From JBBQWZ01 sp038210135 (GTDB taxonomy: Bacteria; Acidobacteriota; Terriglobia; Bryobacterales; Bryobacteraceae): a DNA stretch of 64,000 bases. The stretch is from assembly GCA_038210135.1 (NCBI GenBank), contig JBBQWZ010000013.1, positions 1-64,000 on the forward strand. The letters are read 5' to 3'. Positions 1 through 6,944 of the stretch are shown one piece after another. Both the position numbers and the translations under genes were made by a program. The notes under the pieces are model-generated. The model was not told the origin of the DNA. It was given only the letters and a program-made list of their open reading frames with translations, and made no database searches. Within the stretch, counting starts at the first letter, position 1, and each line of letters starts with the position of its first letter.

Positions 1-64
1 CGAATCTGCTCCAGGCTCCCCGCTTCCGTATCGTCCATGCTGATGACCAATCCCCAGCATCCCG

Positions 65-133
65 ATCCATCCCCTCTCCAGGCTCATCTTGCGTGAGAAT
101 CCATCCCCACCTTCAGGCTCATCTTGCGTGAGA
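65..133. repeat. Two-copy tandem repeat, 34/35 bp units
   Basis: Two adjacent units, 65-98 and 99-133, share the opening ATCCATCCCC and an identical 20-base end (79-98 and 114-133); they differ only in a few bases between. The repeat lies upstream of the response regulator and ends about 50 bases before its start codon. It is followed at 145-162 by a GC-rich motif that recurs, inverted, at 60496-60513. No coding role is apparent. Confidence 0.8.
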
Positions 134-184
134 CAAGAGTACAGGCCGGAGGCCTATGCCACCGGGGCTACAATAGACTCACGC

Positions 185-763
185 ATGGGTCGAATTCTTC
201 TAGCGGACGACAGTCCACACGCGCAGCGCATGGGCGAGCGTATTCTCCGCGAAGAAGGCTTCGAAGTGGTCAGCCTGACCGACGGTGATACCGTCATGCT
301 CCGTCTCGCCGACGTCGATCCCGATCTGATTCTGGCCGACGTCTTCATGCCCAATCGCAATGGGTACGAGATCTGCCGGCACGTGAAAAGCGTTCCGGCG
401 CACCGGCATTGCCGGGTGGTTCTGACGGCTGGCTTGCTTGAGCCGTTTGACGAGGAAGAAGCTAAACGTGCGGGCTGCGATGCGATTCTGAAAAAACCGT
501 TCGAAGCATCGGTGGTGATGGAGACCATCCGGCCGCTGATGCAGGAAGCGGAACTGGCCAGAGGGCTGTTTGCCGAAGCGATGGCGGAAGCCGTCACTCC
601 GCCGTTGCCGACCGTGGCGGCGGCCCGCGAGGTACGCAATGGCGCTCCGCCGGAAGTGGATCCGGAGCGGGTGAAGGCCGCCATTACGCTGGCGCTCGAC
701 GCGGCGTTGCCCGCGATGATCGAAGAAATTACAGAGAGGGTTCTGGTCGCGCTCGGTCATTGA
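185..763 (+). CDS. Response regulator receiver protein with short C-terminal extension
   Basis: A 192-residue protein with an N-terminal CheY-like receiver domain (about residues 2-115). The acidic pair D8/D9, phosphoacceptor D52 and conserved lysine in KKP (103-105) are all present, so it should be phosphorylatable. The remaining 75 residues form no DNA-binding or enzymatic domain I recognise; they contain an Ala/Pro-rich linker and a final helical segment. The start at 185 is chosen because the receiver fold begins directly with MGRILLADD, although the frame stays open to 89. No histidine kinase is adjacent. It lies 27 bases upstream of yajQ on the same strand, so the two may be cotranscribed. 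Confidence 0.85.
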   Translation: MGRILLADDSPHAQRMGERILREEGFEVVSLTDGDTVMLRLADVDPDLILADVFMPNRNGYEICRHVKSVPAHRHCRVVLTAGLLEPFDEEEAKRAGCDAILKKPFEASVVMETIRPLMQEAELARGLFAEAMAEAVTPPLPTVAAAREVRNGAPPEVDPERVKAAITLALDAALPAMIEEITERVLVALGH

Positions 764-777
764 GCGACCGACCATTC

Positions 778-783
778 AGGAGG
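778..783 (+). promoter_or_regulatory. Strong Shine-Dalgarno site of yajQ
   Basis: AGGAGG lies seven bases before the ATG at 791 and fixes the yajQ start. Confidence 0.8.
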
Positions 784-790
784 ATTTTCC

Positions 791-1288
791 ATGCCCGATA
801 ACAGTTTTGACATTGTCTCGAAGATCGAAATGCCGGAAGTCATCAACGCCATTTCGCAGGCGATGAAGGAAGTGATTACGCGCTTCGATCTGAAGGATTC
901 AAAGAGCGATATTCAGCTCAACGAGAAGGACAACAAGATCACGCTCGCGAGCGCGGACGAGTTCAAGCTGAAGGCCGTCACCGAGATTCTGCAGAACAAG
1001 CTGGTGAAGCGAAATGTTCCGCTGAAGGGCCTGAAGTATGGCGTGCTGATTCCGGCTTCGGGGAGTTCGGTGCGCCAGGAAGTGACGCTCCAGCAAGGCA
1101 TTCCGATCGAGAAATCGCGCGAGATCATCAAGATGATCAAGGACTCGAAGAAGAAGGTCCAGGCGTCGATCAACGCGGACCTGATCCGGGTCAGCAGCAA
1201 GGATCGGGATACGCTGCAGGAAGTGATGGCGCTGATCCGCGGCCACGATTTCGGGATCGATATCCAGTTCACGAATTACCGGAGCTAG
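791..1288 (+). CDS. yajQ: YajQ family cyclic di-GMP-binding protein (UPF0234)
   Basis: A 165-residue full-length YajQ/UPF0234 protein. It starts with the family's PDNSFDIVSK and carries typical later blocks such as RFDLKDSKSDI and the C-terminal GHDFGIDIQFTNYR. Family members fold as two ferredoxin-like domains and bind nucleotides; in Xanthomonas and Pseudomonas the protein binds cyclic di-GMP and affects transcription. Which ligand this copy uses cannot be read from the sequence. It follows the receiver-domain gene closely, which would fit a signalling pair but does not prove one. The start is supported by an AGGAGG site. Confidence 0.95.
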   Translation: MPDNSFDIVSKIEMPEVINAISQAMKEVITRFDLKDSKSDIQLNEKDNKITLASADEFKLKAVTEILQNKLVKRNVPLKGLKYGVLIPASGSSVRQEVTLQQGIPIEKSREIIKMIKDSKKKVQASINADLIRVSSKDRDTLQEVMALIRGHDFGIDIQFTNYRS

Positions 1289-1348
1289 CGTTCTCTGCAG
1301 ATTTCCGATTCCCGCCGGCAGCCCAGGCGTGCGGCCCAGCCGGCTGGC

Positions 1349-1376
1349 TTGAACCCCGACCGTAAGGGAGGGGACC
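1349..1376 (+). repeat. Dispersed palindromic repeat, copy A
   Basis: Copy A of the family described in the findings, in the gap between yajQ and the alpha/beta hydrolase. It reads TTGAACCCC, then CGTAAGGGAGGGGACC. Its G-rich end lies 8-18 bases before the ATG at 1384 and doubles as that gene's ribosome binding site. Confidence 0.75.
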
Positions 1377-1383
1377 TCAATCG

Positions 1384-2016
1384 ATGCCACGAAAAATCGA
1401 ATCCCTATTCGTCACCGGACCCGCTGGTCGCCTTGAGGCTCTTCTCGAAGAGCCGGAAGAAGACGCTCCCATCGAGGCGGCGCTGGTCTGCCATCCGCAT
1501 CCGCAGCACGGCGGAACGATGCACAACAAAGTCGTCTACCGGATCGCGCGGGGCTTGCGCCGCGCCGGAGCCGTGGTTCTGCGGTTCAACTATCGCGGCG
1601 TCAATTTGAGCGAAGGCTCGTACGACAACGGCGACGGCGAACTCGAAGATGCGCGAGCGTGTCTTTCGGTTTTGTTTGCCAAATACCCCGAGCTACCGTT
1701 TTCGCTCGCTGGATTCTCATTCGGATCCCGGATCGCGTTGAAGCTCGCAGGACAAATTCCCGGCGCAAGGCGTGTTATTGCGGTGGGCTTTCCGCCCATC
1801 TACAAGGACCGCGACTATCTGGATCGCGTGACCGCTCCGCGGGTGTTTGTGCAATCGACGAATGACGAGTTTGGTCCGGTGGCGGATTTGGAGCCCCTCG
1901 TGGCCGCATTGCCGGAGCCCAAGAAACTGGTGCTTGTGCCGTCCACCGATCACTTCTTCGCGGGCGGATTACCGCAGTTGGAAGAAGCGATTTTCGAGGC
2001 GGTGAGGAACTGCTAA
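1384..2016 (+). CDS. Alpha/beta hydrolase, COG2945 type
   Basis: A 210-residue small alpha/beta hydrolase. It has the characteristic HPHPQHGGTMHNKVV block (oxyanion region, about residues 37-51), a nucleophile elbow GFSFGS with the likely catalytic serine, a late aspartate in STNDEFGP and a histidine in STDHFF. These are the expected Ser-Asp-His residues in order. Members of this group are poorly characterised esterase-like cytoplasmic enzymes, and no signal peptide is present. The substrate is unknown. Translation probably starts at 1384, with purine-rich sequence supplied by repeat copy A. It is followed after a 64-base gap by the DUF4258-like gene. Confidence 0.85.
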   Translation: MPRKIESLFVTGPAGRLEALLEEPEEDAPIEAALVCHPHPQHGGTMHNKVVYRIARGLRRAGAVVLRFNYRGVNLSEGSYDNGDGELEDARACLSVLFAKYPELPFSLAGFSFGSRIALKLAGQIPGARRVIAVGFPPIYKDRDYLDRVTAPRVFVQSTNDEFGPVADLEPLVAALPEPKKLVLVPSTDHFFAGGLPQLEEAIFEAVRNC

Positions 2017-2080
2017 GCGCCGGATTTTCCGCAGGCCAGCCTAGCGACAAAGTGAGCGCTAGAATAGGCACAGGAATTCC

Positions 2081-2365
2081 ATGCGAGCACGGTTCTACGT
2101 CGATCCGGCGAATGGATTGCCGCATATTAACGCACATGATGTCGAGGAAGAAGAAGTAATTGAAGTTCTTGATCGGCCCGACGAGGACCGAAACGGTCGA
2201 GAAGGTTCGCGTGTGGCGCTGGGACAAACTACTTCGGGCCGGTACCTGAGAGTTATTTATGTGCCAGACCCTGAGCCGGATAGCGTATTCGTTATCACAG
2301 CTTACGAACTAACCGGCAAAGAGCTGGCAGCATTTCGTCGACGTAGAAAGAAGAAGCAACAATGA
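2081..2365 (+). CDS. DUF4258/BrnT-like putative toxin
   Basis: A 94-residue basic protein with a core GRYLRVIYVPDPEPDS-VFVITAYEL, as in small DUF4258/BrnT-like proteins whose BrnT members are RNase toxins. The N-terminal half has HINAHDVEEEEVIEVL, matching the His-then-acidic-helix layout of that fold. The C-terminus ends in a run of Arg/Lys. It overlaps the next gene by four bases (ATGA), typical of translationally coupled toxin-antitoxin pairs. Assignment to the superfamily is from pattern recognition; toxicity is inferred from gene order and family resemblance only. Confidence 0.65.
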   Translation: MRARFYVDPANGLPHINAHDVEEEEVIEVLDRPDEDRNGREGSRVALGQTTSGRYLRVIYVPDPEPDSVFVITAYELTGKELAAFRRRRKKKQQ

Positions 2366-2556
2366 GCGACAACAAACTTCCAGCGGGATGGGACGACTCC
2401 AAAGTTCGCCGCGTACTCGCGCATTATGACAAACAAACCGAAGAGGATGCCGTCGTTGAAGACGAGGCCGGAGTGCAAACTTCTGAGACGGTCATGAACG
2501 TTCCGCACGAGTTAGTCGCAAAGGTACGAGAGCTGATCGCGAAGGGCAATCGCTAG
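2362..2556 (+). CDS. Putative antitoxin partner of the DUF4258-like protein
   Basis: A 64-residue acidic protein, overlapping the preceding gene by four bases. It contains WDDSKVRRVLAHYDKQTEEDAV and a C-terminal PHELVAKVRELI helix. Small proteins of this design are regularly found directly downstream of DUF4258-like genes. I infer an antitoxin from the pairing, the opposite charge and the coupling. No ribbon-helix-helix or HTH signature is clear, so autoregulation cannot be claimed. Confidence 0.6.
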   Translation: MSDNKLPAGWDDSKVRRVLAHYDKQTEEDAVVEDEAGVQTSETVMNVPHELVAKVRELIAKGNR

Positions 2557-2574
2557 CGGCCCCCTCATTATCAT

Positions 2575-2864
2575 CTAGTCAGCAAGAGTAGAATTGGTCG
2601 AGAGCCACTCCACAGACGCCGACCGAATCCTGATTCGCCATTCGTCGTCAACCTTGAAACACCCATCCGGAACGAAGCCAGGCAGGCAAAAAAGAGGCTT
2701 CAACGCCTCCAAAGATCCGCTGCTGTTCACGTAGATGGCGTAGACGCGACGATAACCCTCATATGGACGATTTGTCCGTCAGCGACTTTCTGCAAGGCCT
2801 CGCGGGCGGTTTCCATCCAGAGGGCGCGCTTACAAGAGATGCGCGCTTTCCTGTTGTGAATCAT
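2575..2864 (-). pseudogene. Possible frameshifted small gene, unrecognised
   Basis: This gap of about 330 bases has no intact long frame, but the minus strand reads like coding sequence in two frames. A 45-codon frame begins with ATG at 2864 (MIHNRKARISCKRALWMETA) and stops at 2727. A second, overlapping frame runs to a stop at 2575 with protein-like text ending in FKVDDEWRIRIRSASVEW. Joining them needs one frameshift around 2740-2760. I recognise no family. It may be a decayed gene of the surrounding accessory patch, or chance. Confidence 0.3.
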
Positions 2865-2884
2865 GCGGTAAACAGGGCTCAAAA

Positions 2885-3409
2885 CTATTCAAGGATGTCG
2901 GACAAGTCCGCTTTGAATCCGGGCAGAAGCGTCGATGAAAGGCTGTCGACTCTTTCAGCGGAACCTGACGCGCGATAGATCCAGGCTCGTTGGGTTCTTG
3001 GATAGATCAGCCATACCTCGGCCGCTCCGTGCGCCAGCAAAACGTCCGTCTTCGCTTCCATCTCCGCCGCCGTGTTCGAATCGGAGACGATTTCAATCGC
3101 AATCAGCGGAGCGCCTTCGAAATAATCCTCGCCGTTTTGCCCGGCGGCGCTAACACTGACGTCGGGCCGGAGCCACGAGTCGCGGCCAATCCGGTAGCCC
3201 ATTTCGATATAGGGAGTTCCAATGATCGAGGAGGGTTCATTCGCCAAAGCAGCCCGCAGTGCTTCGTACAAGCGATGGGCAACCTCCATATGCTTTCGTT
3301 TGGGGGGTGCCATGCGGATCAGCTCTCCTTGAAGGAGTTCGAGCGTATTGGCTTCGTCCGCCAGTTTCTCGAAGTCCGCAAATGAAAGCAGCCCCGTGGC
3401 GGTGCTCAT
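2885..3409 (-). CDS. Uma2 family (DUF820) putative endonuclease
   Basis: A protein of about 174 residues of the Uma2/DUF820 family, which has a PD-(D/E)XK nuclease fold. Visible landmarks are LLQGELIRM near the N-terminus, the acidic RPDVSV strand, the IEIVSDSN strand and the downstream lysine in EAKTDVLLAHGAAEVWLIYP. The family is very expanded in cyanobacteria and acidobacteria; its biological role is unsettled. The chosen start is the methionine followed by STATGLLSF; upstream in-frame methionines at 3418 and 3463 are possible, but the latter would overlap the divergent hicB start. It sits within a patch of small toxin-antitoxin-type genes. Confidence 0.75.
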   Translation of the reverse strand: MSTATGLLSFADFEKLADEANTLELLQGELIRMAPPKRKHMEVAHRLYEALRAALANEPSSIIGTPYIEMGYRIGRDSWLRPDVSVSAAGQNGEDYFEGAPLIAIEIVSDSNTAAEMEAKTDVLLAHGAAEVWLIYPRTQRAWIYRASGSAERVDSLSSTLLPGFKADLSDILE

Positions 3410-3461
3410 GGCTTTCATCTTAGCGCTTGTAGGTACCACGGGAACTGCTAGTCTCAATTGC

Positions 3462-3692
3462 ATGGAGTGGGCGATTCAAATCCACGTCGAAGAGTTGCCG
3501 GACGGCGTTTTCCTTGCGACTTCCGACGAACTACCCGGCCTTGTCGCGCAGGGCCGAACCGTTGCCGAAGCCCTCGAGATCGCGCGTGACGTGGCTCGAA
3601 AACTCCTCGAAGCCCGGAGGGAACGGGATGGCATGCCGAAGCTCGCAACCACGAGCGAACGGCGCGACTTCACCATTGTCGTTGCGGCCTGA
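3462..3692 (+). CDS. hicB: HicB-like antitoxin
   Basis: A 76-residue HicB-type protein with a single partial RNase-H-like HicB fold: WAIQIHVEELPDGVFLATSDELPGLVAQG, then a helix ending in RKLLEARRERDG. The family pattern of a strand, a conserved SDELPGL and the VAEALE helix is clear. There is no C-terminal DNA-binding domain, as in the short HicB class. The stop codon overlaps the hicA start by one base (TGATG), placing the antitoxin first. Its partner HicA is frameshifted, so this gene may now be an orphan antitoxin. Confidence 0.8.
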   Translation: MEWAIQIHVEELPDGVFLATSDELPGLVAQGRTVAEALEIARDVARKLLEARRERDGMPKLATTSERRDFTIVVAA

Positions 3693-3917
3693 TGGGACGG
3701 CTGGCGGGTTTCCGATATCGAGAAATCATCCGCAAGCTTAAGATCCGAGGTTTTGAGTTTGATCGGCAAGCAGCCGGAAGCCACGAAATCTGGTTTAACG
3801 TCCGGACAAATCGATACACCACAATTCCCAATCACGCGGGAGAGATGCCGGAAGGCACACTACGCGCGATTTTTGAAGCAGGCAGCGATCGAGCTAGACG
3901 AATTCTTACAGGATTAG
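3692..3917 (+). pseudogene. hicA: HicA-like mRNA interferase, frameshifted at a T5 run
   Basis: The first 60 codons give a typical HicA: RLAGFRYREIIRKLKIRGF, the catalytic-histidine block AAGSHEIWF, the TTIPNH strand and EMPEGTLRAI. At the run of five T (3870-3874) the frame departs from the family. The open frame then continues to 4078, running 124 bases into the convergent SGNH gene. Removing one T restores LKQAAIELDEFLQD and a stop at 3915-3917, giving a normal-length HicA of about 75 residues. So either the gene carries a one-base insertion or the base is a sequencing error. Confidence 0.8.
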
Positions 3918-3954
3918 AGCGAAAATCGGTGCCAACAAGCAGAACTCAGCCGTT

Positions 3955-5472
3955 CTATTGCTGGGCTTGGGGGATTGTGGCTTCGACGACTGCCGGCTTG
4001 GCTGCCACGCCCGCCGGACCCGGCGCAACAGGAGCGGCCGCGATCGCTTCGCGGGCTTTCAGAAACTCGCCGTATTGATTCATCAGGTCGCGGAAAATGG
4101 CGTCGCCCAGGAGGCGGTAGCCCGGAGCGGTGAAATGCACGTGATCGTATTGCGCCATGCCGGCCAGAACCCATTTCTGCATGGATCCCATGCCGCCCAT
4201 CTTGGCGCGCATGTCCCAGAACGGGCAGCGGTTGGCGATGGCGGCCTCGCGCTGCGCTTCGACGATCATCGAAATATTTTCCATGGGCGTCCACTTGCCG
4301 CGAGTCTTGATAAAGCGGTCCGGCGGTCCGATGACCAGGATCGTCGCGGCAGGCGCTGAGGCGCGGAAGCGCTGGATCAGCTGCGAGAACATCGCACGGT
4401 AGGTTTCTTTAGTCCAATCGCGTCGGCCGGCTTCGTTCGTGCCGTACGCGAGCACAATCAGCGCAGGATTCCGGTGGACGATATTCGACGCGAGCAGAGC
4501 TTGATCCCAATCGAGGATCATGGATGCTTGCGCGCCGTTGATTCCCAGGGTTTCGTAGGTCACGCCGCGGGCGTTTTCGGCGGAAATTCCGAACAATCGG
4601 ACTGGCGCGTGGTCGACGGTTTCAAATTCAAAGCGATGCGGACCCGGGGTCGTCGTGTAGCGGAAATACCCCGGCGCGAGTTCGCCCTCCGTGGTAACGC
4701 GCTCGACGGCACTACCGTTGTCGTAGAGCTGAAGAGCTCCGCCAGCCGGTTGCTGCAGGTAGAAAAGTTCAATTTGCTGGCAATCCGCCTGTAAATAGAC
4801 GGATTCGCGCGGCGTCGTGGTAGACATGCTGACTCCGCCGAGGCCATACAAGCCGTCGCCGGAGCGGCCAACCAGGCCGTCGGAATGCCAATTCTTGGTG
4901 GAGCCTGTGCGGACATCGAGACGGCGGTAGCCGTTCCACGGGCGTCCTGCGAACGAATAGCCGGATCCGCCGTCGCCGAACTTCGCCTGGAAGCGGTTGC
5001 GCATGTCGCCGGTCCACTCGTCGGCCGCGGTATGCGAGTCCCCGTAGTGCAGAATGCGAACCGGACCTTCGGTTTCGCCGCGTTGGCCGCGGTATAGCTG
5101 CTCGAAAAACGGAATCAGGGCGGCGGAGTTTTCAACCGGGATCGAGGCTGCGTCTTGCACTTCTGACGACACGTACGAAACCGCCTGCGTGCGGACCTGC
5201 TTCGATACCGGCGGAGCCTTCGGGACGCGCGCGGCCACAATCCGGTTTTTGACGTAACGTTTTGCCGGGACAGGCTTCTTATTACTTGCCAGCGTTGCGG
5301 CGGAAGCTTTGCCTGGAGCCAGCTTGGTCGAGACAACTTTCCTTGCCGGAGCCTTCTTTTTCGCGCTGGGCGTCACCTTTTTGCTGGTGTGCTTCGCGCC
5401 TGGTTTCGGCTCGACGGCGCTGGCGCTAATGGTTAACGCAAGTCCGGTCAAGGCTGTAAGCAAAAATCGCAT
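3955..5472 (-). CDS. Secreted SGNH/GDSL hydrolase-like protein, first of a tandem pair
   Basis: A 505-residue exported protein. Residues 1-20 form a signal peptide, followed by a Lys/Ala/Pro-rich low-complexity stretch to about residue 95. The SGNH core has block I HYGDSHTA (Ser146), GTNE at 344-347 and the catalytic pair DHVH (443-446). A beta-rich insertion separates blocks I and III, as in AlgX/AlgJ-like and other polysaccharide-modifying SGNH proteins. It is last in an MBOAT-SGNH-SGNH operon; its ATG shares one base with the previous stop codon (TAATG). The inferred role is acyl transfer or removal on a periplasmic or surface glycan, with the acyl group delivered by the MBOAT protein. Confidence 0.85.
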   Translation of the reverse strand: MRFLLTALTGLALTISASAVEPKPGAKHTSKKVTPSAKKKAPARKVVSTKLAPGKASAATLASNKKPVPAKRYVKNRIVAARVPKAPPVSKQVRTQAVSYVSSEVQDAASIPVENSAALIPFFEQLYRGQRGETEGPVRILHYGDSHTAADEWTGDMRNRFQAKFGDGGSGYSFAGRPWNGYRRLDVRTGSTKNWHSDGLVGRSGDGLYGLGGVSMSTTTPRESVYLQADCQQIELFYLQQPAGGALQLYDNGSAVERVTTEGELAPGYFRYTTTPGPHRFEFETVDHAPVRLFGISAENARGVTYETLGINGAQASMILDWDQALLASNIVHRNPALIVLAYGTNEAGRRDWTKETYRAMFSQLIQRFRASAPAATILVIGPPDRFIKTRGKWTPMENISMIVEAQREAAIANRCPFWDMRAKMGGMGSMQKWVLAGMAQYDHVHFTAPGYRLLGDAIFRDLMNQYGEFLKAREAIAAAPVAPGPAGVAAKPAVVEATIPQAQQ

Positions 5473-6935
5473 TATTGCCGTGTCTTCGAAGCCGGAACCG
5501 GAGGCGCGGACCCATCCGATTTTTCGGCTACGGACGAACTGCCTTCCGCCTTGCTTCCAGCGCGAAGGCGTTGCTGTAAACTCCGCAACTTATATTGATT
5601 GTACCCCGTCACCAGAGCCTCATAGAGTAGGGTCCCAACGATCTTGGCTCCGGCCGGCATGGGGTGGATGAAGTCCGCGCCGACGAGCCGGGGTTCGGCT
5701 TCGTACCAGCGGCCCATGGTTCCGGGGCCGCCCATGGCTTCGAAGGTGTTGAAGAAGGCGCAATTGGTGTCGAGCGCCACCTGCTGCTCGATGTTGATCA
5801 GGCGGGGCATCACGGCCACGGTTCCGATATGGCCGGAAGACTCGCGCTGGCCGCGATCCATTGGGCTCATCACCAGAATGGATGCTTTCGGTAGGGCCGC
5901 ACGCAGGCGGCGGACGATCTCGGCCATCTCCTTCTGGTAGGCCCCGTCGAGAAACTTCGGATAAACGCTCTCGTTGGTACCGTAATTCACGATGACCAGG
6001 TCCGGATCGTAATGCCGGAGTTCGTCGCTCCAGTGCTGGGCGTTGAACATGCGGGCGAGCACCGAGACGTAGGCTCCATTGAGGCCCAGCGAGTCGTAAA
6101 CCACGCCGGGCGAATTCTTCGTAAAGCTCGCTCCATACAGGCGGACGCTGCCCGATTTCACCCGGATGGTCAGGTGCTTGGTGTCCTCAGGCAGGGGGAA
6201 CGTAACGAACGCCGGACCCTTGGTTTCGCTCTCGGTGTCGGTCGTCCCCAGAACGGCTTCGCCGGTGTCGGACTCCACGGTGAACGTTCCACCGCCGGGT
6301 TGGGCCAGATAGGCGATCTCGACCTGATTGTGCGTCTTATCTTTCAGGGTGAGCTTGGCGACGGCGCCAGCGCTTCCGCGGAAACTGACTCCGCCCAGGC
6401 CATACAGGCCGTCTTTGATCTCGGGCGTGGTGGCCGGGTCAATCTTCCAATTCGACGAATTGATTTCGATGCCGCGATGCCCATACCAGGCCCACGGCCG
6501 TCCGATCAAGACAAAGCCATGTCCCGCGTCGCCGTACTTCTTTTGCAGCATGGCGCGGGTGTCGGCGGTGATCAAATCGGCGGTAGTCGGCGAGTCGCCA
6601 TAATGCAGGACGCGCGTCACGGCGCTCCCTTTGCCTTGTTCGGTGGCGAGTAGCGCGGCGTAGAAATGATCCAGCGAGCGCGAAGGATCGAGCAGGTTCT
6701 TGGGGCCTTCCACCTTTTCCGCGGCGTTGGGCTTCAGCCGCTTTTGTTCCGCGGCGACGGGCTCGGGAGTCTTGGCCGGCGTGCGATCCCGTAAGGGAAA
6801 ATCAAGCAGCGAGGGCAGATTTCGCCAGTCGAGCGTCTGATAATTCTTAAGGGCCGGCGCGACCGAGGGCAGCAGGATCAGCCCCGCAAACGTGAGGACG
6901 GCGAGCGTAGTTTTCGGCGGGAAGGGTGACTTCAT
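5472..6935 (-). CDS. SGNH/GDSL hydrolase-like protein, second of a tandem pair
   Basis: A 487-residue paralogue of the neighbouring SGNH protein. A hydrophobic segment at residues 11-28 serves as signal peptide or anchor. The catalytic set is HYGDSPTTAD (Ser115), GTNE (319-322) and ADFIHP (D421, H424), and a beta-rich module again sits between blocks I and III. Shared landmarks with the first copy include GLYGLGGVS and GLNGA. The C-terminal 50 residues are low complexity and charged. The gene is nine bases downstream of the MBOAT gene, which supports a three-gene O-acylation unit. Both copies retain all catalytic residues, so neither looks degenerate. Confidence 0.85.
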   Translation of the reverse strand: MKSPFPPKTTLAVLTFAGLILLPSVAPALKNYQTLDWRNLPSLLDFPLRDRTPAKTPEPVAAEQKRLKPNAAEKVEGPKNLLDPSRSLDHFYAALLATEQGKGSAVTRVLHYGDSPTTADLITADTRAMLQKKYGDAGHGFVLIGRPWAWYGHRGIEINSSNWKIDPATTPEIKDGLYGLGGVSFRGSAGAVAKLTLKDKTHNQVEIAYLAQPGGGTFTVESDTGEAVLGTTDTESETKGPAFVTFPLPEDTKHLTIRVKSGSVRLYGASFTKNSPGVVYDSLGLNGAYVSVLARMFNAQHWSDELRHYDPDLVIVNYGTNESVYPKFLDGAYQKEMAEIVRRLRAALPKASILVMSPMDRGQRESSGHIGTVAVMPRLINIEQQVALDTNCAFFNTFEAMGGPGTMGRWYEAEPRLVGADFIHPMPAGAKIVGTLLYEALVTGYNQYKLRSLQQRLRAGSKAEGSSSVAEKSDGSAPPVPASKTRQ

Positions 6936-6944
6936 ACTCGTCCC

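Noticed and set aside
6785..6800. CCCGTAAGGGA in the second SGNH gene as another dispersed repeat copy
   Set aside because: Only an 11-base match to the family centre, inside coding sequence and without the TTGAACCC or GGGACC ends.
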